Source: Branchiostoma floridae
Taxonomy: Eukaryota > Chordata > Leptocardii > Amphioxiformes > Branchiostomatidae
Direction: 5' to 3'
Assembly: GCF_000003815.2 (NCBI RefSeq)
Contig: NC_049994.1
Span: 7,194,995 to 7,258,994, forward strand
Length of the DNA: 64,000 nt
Position numbers and translations under genes: made by a program. The notes under the pieces were generated by a model. The model was not told the DNA's origin and ran no database searches. It worked only from the letters and a program-made list of their open reading frames with translations. Below are positions 34,001 to 43,482 of this stretch, piece by piece. Every line of letters begins with the position of its first letter. The stretch's first letter is position 1.

Positions 34001-34209
34001 GGGAGGTTTTCCCAAAACCTGAAGAAGACGATCACGAGCTTCAGGAGTTGAACAACCTTCGGGAACAATTTGTGCCAGACGTCGTCATACATGCAAAAGA
34101 TGCGTCAAACTACGTACGACTTGAAGACGAAGATAAAGACCTTAAGAAAGATAACGTGTCAGCTGAAAAGTTAGGCAACTATGTGAAACTAACAGAGCCT
34201 GTCGATTAA
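31090..34209 (+). CDS. Vasorin-like LRR-EGF-FN3 transmembrane receptor
   Basis: A 1039-aa type I membrane protein in one exon. Order: signal peptide (1 to about 23), cysteine LRRNT (CPSVCRC, from about 26), roughly two dozen leucine-rich repeats (about 55-680), LRRCT (NPLNCDCRLGWM onwards, about 681-730), Ser/Thr-rich stalk (about 731-795, probably O-glycosylated), one EGF domain (about 797-830, ending CRCEVGFTGRHC), one fibronectin III domain (about 836-925), a transmembrane helix (about 937-959), an RRKKRR stop-transfer, and an 80-residue acidic tail. The tail carries two similar tyrosine motifs, SNYVRLED and GNYVKLTE. The domain order matches vertebrate vasorin, but the LRR array is about twice as long. 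Role by family: cell-surface binding of extracellular ligands; the ligand is unknown. The start follows an in-frame stop and precedes a good signal peptide. Confidence 0.93.
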   Translation: MFVMRNSFAVAILLMVAMLSKAAEYCPSVCRCYGNRAHCAHADLTEIPANFSQNTVYLHLEGNNISSVSKTRLARMTSLRQLYLMNNRITDRGVPSDAFVSNRNLRLLDLTENLLTAVPRGLMGLWQLGLANNKINRIPRGTLYPRLIGIAKIHLEGNYLTNDEISPRELSGLHTLQQVFLSDNRLREIPTFRSARLNHLYIGGNNISRILPDTFNGVTRLFYLDLSRNSLDNPGIETGAMNPLSYLLYLWLRENKLTRVPSGLPRSVKKLHLEGNLITAVESNAFTGMTRLRYLYLSNNSIDVIEPGAFTGLGGLQYLELSGNKLQQLTNGSFLGLSQLSVLIMENCNITVMHKGAFEGLQEVTTLDLAHSRIEIIQDDAFVGLIDVKTLRLERNRIRSLSKNAFKGLSAVTSINLAYNRIYDVENGAFVGVDYLRNLDLTGNRLTSLPAGLEDMRSLRSLVLTNNSITDIPDDMPPNTVSVLTLSSNPLGNARLSRLANIFPQLSSLYLADVGLQTVQEDDFKGMSNLQLLNLDDNNLSEIPGRPFDSLPSLSRIDIRNNLLTTVPIALQNLTTIQTLSLSGNQISALNNDSFQGLTNIRALFLSDNNVTEIESGVFKLMDRIFRIFLDGNVKLKTVDLNTFRVPSLRYVYLQNSGIETIYRGQPEEDLPPLQTMELRGNPLNCDCRLGWMLTSIIIKPDVTCFKPSDLRGLAVKNLFDDDFICPDPSSFVSTTTSSLGQTSFPVTQTASTAVQATTTEKRTTSTTKLTSKKTTDTTQHSSPQQTSSQPSTVIPCTLECQNGGQCVVMATNAQECRCEVGFTGRHCETPNQEEDITVTEINDTALKITWSSPVEDVPYKISVRENDDDAFKEETILPPGLSEYILKDLNPDMQYIVCITPVKEDLKYVIPISNGRCHKVTVHAQSSHAGKPGKGTAFGLTVVAICVLLVCAVLGVIFYRRKKRRQLEEREVFPKPEEDDHELQELNNLREQFVPDVVIHAKDASNYVRLEDEDKDLKKDNVSAEKLGNYVKLTEPVD

Positions 34210-35079
34210 TATTTGAAAACAAAGGGACTAAACAAATTATCAAGGATTATAAAATCATGTATACATGAAAAGCTTAAAAAATAGCATTTATACAAAGGGA
34301 CTTGACAATGTGTTTTATACATGAATAATGCATATAACTAACTATGCAGCTTGGTCTATGGTCTATGTAAACGCAAAAGGAAGCTTAGGTGTTTTCATAT
34401 AACTATGTAAAATATGTATTGAATATATAAGATTTATTTATATATTGAAAATCAGTAAGTTGTTACTAATGTGATTTCAACCACCTGTTAATTTGATAAG
34501 CTATACTTTAGTGGCGAATATAGCTAGCTTTTGCAAGGTACGTTACGTATCAGCGTTGTGATAATGCTAATGTTAATGCAAACAATGTCTATTATAATTT
34601 AAGAACTAAAATACATCATACTAGACATTCGGGTAAGAAATATAAGTCTTAATGCACTCAAAGAGCGACTTTCAAAACGTAAAAACATTAGACATTCTTA
34701 TACAAATGGAAGGAATAAGTCACTGTAAATTTGTATCTAGAATAAATATTAATGGCTTCTAACGTAAGTTGAAATTTTGATGCAAGAATAGAGTTTAAAA
34801 TAAGTCTTAAGCCAAAACTTAAATTGATGACTAGGTCTATAGAATAAGATGCAAGTGCCAGTATAAAATAATGTGGTACAATACAAACCTGAATATGGCA
34901 TATGAAATAAAGTGACACGGCACATCCATGCGCATTCCGTCTGGTTCAAACTAAGCAAATTTGATACTTCTAACGTAATTATAACACTAGATGATTATAT
35001 ATATTTTTTTTTTTAGATGCCTGGCTATTGGAAGACATTGTGCAACTGTCATTTTCTTGTAATGCAGACATCTTGGTTT
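34210..35079. other. 3' flank of LRR gene, gene-free
   Basis: A/T-rich sequence without exons. It probably contains the LRR gene's 3' UTR; no AATAAA is close to the stop codon. Confidence 0.5.
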
Positions 35080-36020
35080 TTGCCCACTTTGTTTTTTCTC
35101 GCGCTCGTATCAAACCAAGACTCTATAGACGAATGTCATCCATGGAGTTTACTTGCTACGACTTACGTTATAACGTATAACGTGTGACGGCTTGGCTTTA
35201 GAACTTTGTGAGGACTACTACTAGTACTACCACTATTCATGGAAAGTGAAATAAAAGAAGAATCATTATAATGCATAACAATAATAAAGACCGGTGCAGG
35301 TGTGTGAGATATTTGTGCTTTAGGCCAAAGGTACGAAATGTTGGCCTCAGGGCAAGATGAAATGTTTTTGTATGCATGAATACAGATGATCTTTCTGGTC
35401 AGTTACTTCAGCGTTGTGACGACGAGGAAGTTAGAACTTGAACCGTACCACTACAGCTACAGCCAGGCACTGGGTGAGCAGAGACGGTCTCCGAGAATCG
35501 TAGGACTTTTTTGGCTTAAGCTCTGCTGCTGAACAAGACATGATGGCCACTCGTGTTCAGGGCAAGGTGAGACTGTGCGTGAGTTATTGAAGATGCAAAA
35601 AGACCTGCCAATGTTAACTTAATACAACACACATATCCTATGACACAGCTATCTACACTATATATCCTTACCATAATGGTGGTTACGGGCGAAGGATGAC
35701 TGAGGGATTGCAATGTGATTTGTGCTTACTGTTGAGGCAACACCAATAGTTTGGGGGAACATTTAGTGTGATTCACACAAATATTAAGTAGAACGTTCAC
35801 CTACCTACCTACCTACCACTGAATTAATGCAAATCAGGAACACATACGCGTTTCTGGTAGTGTCATGATTAGTGTAATGCAATCCGACATACGATTGTTC
35901 CCGTTAGATAGATAGATAGAACACAGAAAATATGCGAAGGGGAGGGCGAGAAAGAGTTGACCGATAGGAGGTCTGTCAACAAGCAACAAGGAAGGTTGCT
36001 ACGGAAATTCGATATCAAGG
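35080..36020 (+). repeat. Local direct duplication, copy 1
   Basis: Aligns in order with 36470-38735: 'catccatgga.tttacttgctacgac', 'ctttgtgaggactact', 'gcagagacgg.ctc.gagaatcgta', and at the end 'caaggaaggttgcta.ggaaatt.gatatcaagg'. No coding exon is seen in either copy. Confidence 0.8.
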
Positions 36021-36573
36021 AAGGTTGCTACGAAGATATCGATGTCCCCCTCCCAAAAAGGCACCCAAGCTTGCTCAAAAAAGGGCTGCGATAAGCATAG
36101 CTCATTGTGCATGCAATGTGTGATTTCTGTTTGTTAGCGTTATGTGTGTAACTAAGAAAATCCGAAGACTGCGTGTAGGTAAAAAAAGTAGATGTGCTCT
36201 CAAGCGTGCTGCAGTGTCTCACTCTGAATTTGACTTGTGTTTTGGCCAAACGTTACCTACCCCCCATCCTCCGTCAACTTTATCAGCGTTCTACAGTTAT
36301 TCCATGCCGCCTGTACGCCTTTGAGATTTTCTTGATAATAATGTCAAAGTCAGTGAGGATGAACACAGTAATAAAAGTCTTGTGACACCATCCTTTCTCG
36401 CTTAAATTTCAATTTTTTTGTTACAACGTTTGTAGTTGCTAAAGTAGAAAATAAAAATGCAGGTATTTTTTCCGACTTTGTTTTTCCAGCGCTTGCATCA
36501 AATCAAGAGTCTACAAATTGATGGATGGCATCCATGGAATTTACTTGCTACGACCGTAACGCGTAATAATTAA

Positions 36574-36750
36574 GGGTTAATGACCCGCCCCGAGGTGTAT
36601 ATGGTGTCATAACGCCTGGTCCTTTGCTATAACCACCGACTAAAACCACCGAGTGAGCGAAGCGAACGAGGTGGTTTTATGAGGTGGTTATAGCAAAGGA
36701 CCAGGCGTTATGACACCATATATACCGAGGAACAGGTGGGTTATCAACCC
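36574..36750. mobile_element. Fold-back MITE
   Basis: The arms share GGGTT(A/G)AT(G/A)ACCC at the termini and a perfect 39-bp inner inverted repeat (starting ATATGGTGTCATAACGCCTG) around a short loop 'agtgagcgaagcgaacgag'. No coding capacity. Confidence 0.85.
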
Positions 36751-37631
36751 TATTATCATATAGCTTACCCACACTGACTCATTTAAGAGTAGAGTAGAGT
36801 AGAGTAGAGTTTCCGGTTGAGTAGGAGCGACAAATTTCTTTATAAAACATACATCTTTTATTCAGTACACAACTTTGAACAGTGAATATAAATTTGAACA
36901 TAAAACTTGTATGTGAAATGTATTTCTGTTCTAAGGCTTGAAATAAGAACAAAGTCGATTCATTATGTTACAAACTGTTGCACGCTCCGTATCTCTCCAC
37001 TCGCCCATTCTCCAGTTTGTCGAGTTCGTTCGCATCAGGCACTAAATCTCTGCCGGCTTTCCTGAGGCATTCCGGGATCCCTGTGCTTCACAGCTCTTGA
37101 GAATCTCGTTCACTACGAACCCAGACACGACTTCTAGATCTCCGAAGAAAAGTAGTATTTTGGTCCTCCAGCGCCATGACCACTACTCAATGGCGGACCG
37201 TGGTGTTATTGTCGTCTGAACTTGAATGGGCGGGGGTGCAAATGATTTTATTTTCCATTTGCAGTTTAAATTGGACATGACTTGAAATAGATTTTATTGT
37301 CTTAGATATTATAGGTAATTCAATGTTGTTTTAAGACGGCAATTTTTTTCTTTGAACAAATAAACACGCACTACCGATGTTAATAGAGGAAGCCATCCCC
37401 CCTGTCATGCCTGTGCTTATTCCCCTATCTTGGCAGATGGACGATTCCTGGATATCTCATTCTGATTGGCCAGCGTCCTGTTTGTCTGTCCTTCTGATTG
37501 GTTTAAACTTTCAAAAGTTTTTAATGCACACGTGCGATAATCAAAAAATTAATGCACGGCTGTTACTTCGTCATAACCAGCATGAAATGGGGCCTTCTGA
37601 TTGGCCCACGTCCCCTGGCTATATGATAATA
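36751..37631. mobile_element. Insertion bounded by 13-bp inverted repeats, with coding remnant
   Basis: TATTATCATATAG at 36751-36763 is repeated inverted at 37619-37631, and the segment is absent from the paralogous locus at about 35200. On the minus strand about 37140-36965 reads as a degenerate open stretch with one frameshift (...VVNEILKSCEAQG then PECLRKAGRDLVPDANELD), which may be a decayed transposon or gene fragment. Family not recognised. Confidence 0.45.
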
Positions 37632-38892
37632 CTTTGTGAGGACTACTAGTACTACCACTACTCATGGGAAGTGACAAACTGAAGAATAAAGAATGACAAC
37701 AACAACGACCGGTACAGGTGTGATCTTTGCGCTTGAAGTCAAAGGTATGAAATGTTGGCCTCTGGGCAAAAGGAAATGTGTGCGCATGAATACAAATGGT
37801 CGTTCCGGTTAATTAGAGTTATTTACTGTTTGCGTTTGCGTTGTGACGTACGAGGAAGTTGAACTTGAGCCGTACTACAACGCTTGCGCAGCTACGCAGT
37901 TAGCTTTTAGACATTGGGTAAGCAGAGACGGCCTCTGAGAATCGTACGACTTGTTCTGCTTAAGTTCTGCTGCTTAACAAGAGACATGGTGGCCATTGGT
38001 GTTCAGGACGTGGGGGTAATGTAGATAAGAAAAGATCCAATGAATATGCCAATCAAGAAAAATTCTTTTCAGAGGAAGCGAGGTAAACTGTGTAGCTACA
38101 ACAACGTCTGTTTTTCTGTCTTGCCTCAACCATGTCACAACTCCAAATATCAGTTGTAGTAATCGCAGTGGAGTTGCGCTTCTAAAATGCAATACATCCA
38201 TGATTAGATTTACGTCATTGCAAATAGTGAGATTCGTGACTTTAGTAGTGAGATTGGGCTTAATATTTTAGCGAAGCTCACACACGTTACAGTACAGAAA
38301 TGCTTCGATTAAGATGTTTATGATTGTAGGTCCTGCTGCTTAGTGCTTAAAAGTGATTTCTTATAATATGACGTATACTTAAAGAACAAAAAGCTTCAGA
38401 TGTTGTGGCTGGTCCGGTAGTATAACTTCTACAAGTCTACCTGGATACCTGGATTCATTCCAAACTACTGGATTCGTTAAAAAATAAAACTTATTCACTT
38501 TGGTATTCTGGTATAGCAAACTGTTTCATACTAGTAGATGTCGCCTTGCTCTCTACCTACAACTGAATGACTCAAAATGAGGAACACTTTTGGTGTTGTG
38601 TAGTCGAGCTAAGCTTGATCCTCTTCCGAAAGAAAGAAAATATGCCATGTACGGTACACTTGCTTTGAATTGAGTTCCAGTCTGTTTACAAGGAAGGTTG
38701 CTAAGGAAATTTGATATCAAGGAAGGTTGCTATGGGCGCATATTGTATGTATTGTTAGAGGCTTCAAAATCCACATACATGGTAGCTAAAAGTCTTTCTG
38801 TGGACCCAGTGGCAGAAAACGTAGCTTGTTTTCTTGAAAAAAATCACTTAACACGAATTCCCTTGCCTGCCCTTTACAAGTGAAAATTAGTA

Positions 38893-39064
38893 CTGTAAAT
38901 GCATTTAAGTTCGCAGGGATTTACTTTCGCGGTAGCGGGAAATTTGAGTGTGTTCGCGGTGCAGTTTCATATTATACTGGAAGAATGTTCACGGTGGTTT
39001 TAAATTCGTGGTCACCGCGAAAAACGCGAATACAAAATCACCGCGAACATTTCTGCATTTACAG
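38893..39064. mobile_element. MITE with TA target duplication (family CTGTAAATGCA), copy 1
   Basis: Termini CTGTAAATGCA and TGCATTTACAG flanked by TA on both sides (38891 and 39065). The interior has inverted 'ttcgcggt/accgcgaa' motifs. Second copy at 42255-42463. Confidence 0.88.
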
Positions 39065-39114
39065 TACACAGCTTCAGCTAGAGCCGTCCCCCGGATATGA
39101 CGTTAAATAGAGGT

Positions 39115-39300
39115 CCCGTGGTTGAGGCGAGCTACACCTTTTAAAGAACCTGTGACACTCATAACTAGCTATAGGGGGTCTTTCCCGGCGTGAGTGTACA
39201 GTGTAATGGCTGCATATGGGGCAATGCTGTATTTAAGGTGGACTCTCACTGCACTTGGGGCACCGGTGCGGCAATGCGGGGTTCGTTCACTGCGGCACTT
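39115..39300. mobile_element. SINE fragment plus solo MITE arm
   Basis: 39115-39215 resembles the repeats at 16930-17530 ('aaagaacc', 'gggtctttcccggcgtgagtg'). 39234-39290 ('cacttggggcaccggtgcgg', 'aatgcggggttcg') matches one arm of the MITE at 6030-6273. Confidence 0.65.
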
Positions 39301-39488
39301 CTTTGTTATGTTCGTGATGTTTGATAATTTAGATCTAGGGCTTATGCAACATACCTTTATCCGCGTACATGGCGGTATACTATAATGAGTTAATCAATGG
39401 GTAGAAAAATGATTTCTACTAAGCAAACTTTCTTTTCTAGGTTGCTACAAAGCAATTTTCAGGACTTCGCGTATCCCTGACGACAGCA

Positions 39489-40722
39489 ATGCTGTTTGCT
39501 GGAGTTCTGTTGATCCTGCTTCAACAGACTTCGGCGCAGATACGTCTTCCATACGTCTTTAATACGTCTTTTATACGTCTTGTACACGCCTTGCATACTT
39601 CTAGTATAGATAAAAGACTGTTTCTTTAATTTTACCAGGAAACATCTACAGTAGAGTTTTTCTTATGTTTTTATAGTTACAAAATTGTGCATTATCACTA
39701 TGACATGTGCTTTACTAGTTTGATCATTAACTCACAATATCTGTCATTCATTTCTTTAATATTTGTTTCACTTATTATTTCAGAAATTGATACGGGCCCA
39801 TCGAAGACAACGAAGACTATGCAGAGAAGATTGAAGTAGACACTGCCCGTGAGTATACTTCACCTGCTCTGCAATTGTCTGGGTGGCGAGTGATGTATAT
39901 AAAACAAACACGACGGTTTCCGATAGCAGTTTTCAGATTAAATAGTATGGTTGTCTTCCTGTACAAATGTCATCTCATTCTCTGTCAATTCCATTTGTTA
40001 TGGAGATAATTTTTTTGTTCCACGTAATAATGAGCAGAAAAGGAGATATAATTAGGGCCTTGTGTGAAAATTAATTGTGCTTTGATATGAATATTTTATA
40101 TATGTTCACTATTTATCAATCTATGTCCAGTGATTCACTAGGTGACGGAACAGATTAGGGAATGAACTCGCGAGCAAAGTTATATTCTCAACCATGTTGT
40201 GTACCTGTTATATCATACTCATAGATATGTTTACAATTAGAAGGTACGCTAATGCTTTGCGCTAGATATGTCAAAAGTGTAGGCCTCTGAGACTTAAACA
40301 AAACACCGCTGGGCATTGCAGTGTTATGCAAATAACAACATGGTCGAGAAAGGATAGGTGCTGTTTACAGGCATGACTCCATGTTTACTAAACTTACAAG
40401 CTAGTGGTATTCGTCTTTGACATATCACTCGCAAGATATTTCACTGTGCATGCGTACTTATATGATTAAAATCGTGAAAGACATTGAACCATTTCCTCTG
40501 CTGTATGTTCCATTTCGTGTTTGTGACTTAAAGCAACCATGTTTTGCTGCAGATGAGGCTCCAATTGAAGACGAAGACCGCGAGGCACGGTCTGCCCCAC
40601 CGCGTCTGTCTCCTCGTCAACGTCGGGCCGCGTTATGTGTAAGATGTGTTTGCGTTAGGTACTGCCGTGTGTGGCATAGACACATCTGCTGTAGGCACAT
40701 ATGTTACTTTGCACTGTGCTAA
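39489..40722 (+). CDS. Probable precursor of a secreted cationic eight-cysteine peptide
   Basis: Model: exon 1 from ATG 39489 encodes a signal peptide (MLFAGVLLILLQQTSAQ). Exon 2 ends at 39848 (GCCC|GTGAGT) and encodes an acidic propeptide (EDNEDYAEKIEVDTA). Exon 3, 40553-40722, begins after TTTGCTGCAG in matching phase and encodes acidic EAPIEDEDREARS, then SPRQRR, then 31 residues with spacing C-x2-C-x-C-x3-C-x7-CC-x3-C-x4-C, five Arg, three His and no acidic residue, ending at TAA. ATTAAA follows at 40865. This layout (signal, acidic pro-part, furin-type RxRR site, cationic Cys-rich mature part on the last exon) is that of host-defence peptides such as hepcidins and defensins, but the Cys spacing matches none I know. 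Uncertain: the exon 1-2 junction. The best acceptor (39783) puts a TGA in frame at 39788; an acceptor at 39806 avoids it. The gene may be mis-modelled or damaged. Role is inferred. Confidence 0.6.
39538..39600 (+). repeat. 11-bp tandem repeat (ATACGTCTTNN)
   Basis: About five units overlap or immediately follow the signal-peptide codons of the Cys-rich peptide gene. Each unit contains GTCTT, a poor potential donor. Confidence 0.8.
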
Positions 40723-41004
40723 ATCAATGCAACGACTGTTTTACTCTCGTAAAAGGCCCACTCAGTGGAGACAGTTCTCAGTTATTGTTTGTTAAATGTT
40801 GGTGTGTTTACGTTTGGCACATTGTCGTCGTGGTTTTGTTTATTTGATGTGGTCGAACGATGGAATTAAACTCCGTGTATTTTCTTATCGTTTTGTTGTA
40901 TTTGGCATTAAAAGTACTGGTTGTGCTACTTGTTGAGTTTCTGTTCTCCTTTGCCAATGATAAACATTAGTGTACCGTAGTAGATTTATGTATCGAGCCT
41001 GAAG
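40723..41004 (+). other. 3' flank of Cys-rich peptide gene
   Basis: Contains ATTAAA at 40865-40870, a plausible poly(A) signal. No other feature is seen. Confidence 0.5.
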
Positions 41005-41295
41005 CTTAGTACACTCAAGTTAGTAATTTGTCCTAACAGTGCCACATATAAACAAGTGAAAGCAGTCCAATAATATTATTTTTGAAACCGCGGGGGTAGT
41101 GGACTTTCCGCTATATCTAGGGCACGGTGTTGGAAGGTTGATACGGGCCCATCCCTCCCTTCCACCGCCTTTTGCCATCTCAACCGAAGTCGTTTACACA
41201 TTTTAAAACCTGGATCACTGGGTGGGGTGAGGAAGACATGTTAAGTGTCTTTACCAAGGACACGAGGTCGATAGTATGGCAGGATTCAAAGATTG
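41005..41295 (-). mobile_element. tRNA-derived SINE body copy
   Basis: Shares 'cactcaagttagtaa', 'ctagggcacggtgttggaagg', 'tcaaccgaagtcg' and 'gttaagtgtctttaccaag' with the copies at 22846-23085 and 29219-29945. The tRNA head is degraded. Confidence 0.75.
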
Positions 41296-41845
41296 AGAGC
41301 GCACAAGGTTTTTAGGTTCTTCTACGTACGTATGTACGTATTGGATGTAACGTTGTATTGGATAGCATTATATGTTCAGGGTACTGTCTGTCTGTCAGTC
41401 ACTTAGCAGCTTTGGACCAAAGTAACCAAACCCAAAATACTGTGTACCATCCGGTCCATGACACCGAGATATCGCTTTGTCGCAAATGTAAATCAGGTAT
41501 GATAGCCGGTAGTTTATGTCGTCTTTTCAAATAATAGCACAAATTCCTCTGTGGTTCCAGAAAGCTACACCACTCTTCAGTGTCCAAGAGCCATCAACCT
41601 CTGAAAATAAAGATGATGGTATGATCACAGGAAAAGACCGGAGGTTTTGCTGCAAAAGGAAAGCGGTCAGGAGGCCCATAATCAACCTTGACCTTGACAT
41701 TCCAAAGACCTAATCACATACCAAATGTAATCACAATCCATTAAGAGGTTCTCAGGTTAATCAGAATGGACAAGATATCAGGAAATACTGACACACAGAC
41801 ACGGACACCCACAAACAGATACACAGACAGACAGAGGCGCACACG

Positions 41846-41890
<45 letters not shown>

Positions 41891-42254
41891 TGCTCTCCCA
41901 GGGTCCAACAAATTCGTGTGCAGAGTAGCGTGCTCTACTCTCTCACACGTAGACACCTGTGACCTCTGACCTTACCGACCTACCGGTCGAACTGTCAGGT
42001 CCGTGTATCTAGGGCGTGGTCTGATCAATCGTCTTCACCATACGGACACGTTAACTGCAGTGCTCCACAGTCAAACAAGAGAGAGGACGTCGTTTGAACA
42101 GCATTACAGGGTAGGTTATGCAATCTTTATCTTGTCACTGGAGTAGTATGTTGTCTGGAGAATGACAGCAGAGTCTACTGGAGCGTCTTCCTGTGTGTAA
42201 ACTCGTGTGCTTATTGTGTTACCAGGGGTCCACCAGTTCAACCATAAAAGAGTA
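41296..42254. other. Gene-free stretch with (CA)n
   Basis: A (CA)n run at about 41840-41890 gives spurious polyHis-Thr and polyCys-Val frames. No exon recognised. Confidence 0.6.
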
Positions 42255-42463
42255 CTGCAAATGTAGTTAAGTTCGCGGGGATTTAATTTCTCGGTAGCGG
42301 GAAAAGAGATTTTTCGCGGTGAATTTAAGTTCGCGGTAACACCATAGACTGCAGTCTAATACCATAACAGAAAAAATGTTCGAGGTGGTTTTAAGTTCGC
42401 GGTAAAGTGGTCACCACGATAACCGCGAACATTAATCCACCGCGAACATTTCTGCATTTACAG
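42255..42463. mobile_element. MITE family CTGTAAATGCA, copy 2
   Basis: Termini CTGCAAATGTA and TGCATTTACAG with flanking TA (42253 and 42464). Interior 'aagttcgcggggattta' and inverted 'accgcgaacat' as in copy 1. Confidence 0.88.
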
Positions 42464-43482
42464 TATGTTCTTTGGTGCCGAGGCAAACTTTGAGTTTCAA
42501 ATTTAGTGCATCCCTTTTGCCTGTGTTACACATAGAGCCTAAACTGACAATGTCTACAATTTTTAAAATTAGATTAGACTAATAAAACGTCTATCATACT
42601 TGTTGCCCTACATATCAAAACATCAGCTGACAGACCTAATTTTCATACAAAGAAAACTAAATATTGACGTTCTTGTCACGCAATGTCAGAAACAAGAAAC
42701 CGACGCAAACATTTGGATTTTAAATATAGACTAGTCCTGTGATCCTGCGAGAGCATTGAAAAGCTGTTCAACAACAACAACGACCAATCTCAGGTGCTCT
42801 CATTCGCGAACTCTGACCCTTGGCCTCGCTATAGTGACCTGAAATCTTTTGTGTTAGACGTCCGACAGGTGGTTTAATCGCTGTGGTTTGTTTGGGGCGT
42901 GGCGAAATATTGTGATTCCAGACCCTAGACGAAGTGTTGTTAAACGTTTAGTGCTTTTTGAGGACATTTCAGGTCACAGAGGTGGGTAAATGCTCTTGCA
43001 CTATTATAGCTTAGAGCTAGAGTATTTGCATGCGTAGTTTGGCCACAATAGGGTTCCATTGGCGCGGCGTAAGAGTGGAAATGTTTACCCTCCCTTCACT
43101 CTGACTTTCGTGGCCAATAACTCCCCTGTTGTAAAATTCTACGACCCATACCGCCAGGAAGGGCTAGCGGGGACCATCTTGGAGGCACCATGATTAGATA
43201 CGAAGCTGTCTATGTCATACAGTCCTCCTGGTTGTGTTTTCTTTCTTGTATTCACCCGAGTATCGACAACACATCGTATGTCTGGTTTGTCACAAACCAT
43301 GAAGCGTGGCGGTGGTATAAGTAGTATAAAAGGGGCAGAAAGAGTACTATTCGTAAGGCTGGTTTGCGAGACCCAGTGTACGATGCATGTATGGACGCCT
43401 ACATATCGTTATCTGACTCATGTTCTATACTACTTACAGAAACAGTTTGGTCTAATCGGAACATTCACCACTTGAAGTCACG
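42464..43482 (+). other. 5' flank of alpha-arrestin gene 1
   Basis: No exon was recognised before the ATG at 43483. The core promoter is listed separately. Confidence 0.5.
43325..43333 (+). promoter_or_regulatory. TATA box of alpha-arrestin gene 1
   Basis: TATAAAAGG in a G-rich context, about 150 bp before the start codon. No equivalent is visible before the duplicate gene at 51095. Confidence 0.6.

Larger units (their letters stand above)
36470..38735 (+). repeat. Local direct duplication, copy 2, with insertions
   Basis: Second copy of 35080-36020, lengthened by about 1.06 kb of inserted transposon sequence (36574-37631) and smaller differences. Colinear anchors before and after the insertion confirm the homology. 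Confidence 0.8.

Noticed and set aside
36960-37160. Functional gene on the minus strand
   Set aside because: Coding-like text is split by a frameshift and lies inside transposon-type insertion DNA absent from the paralogous segment.
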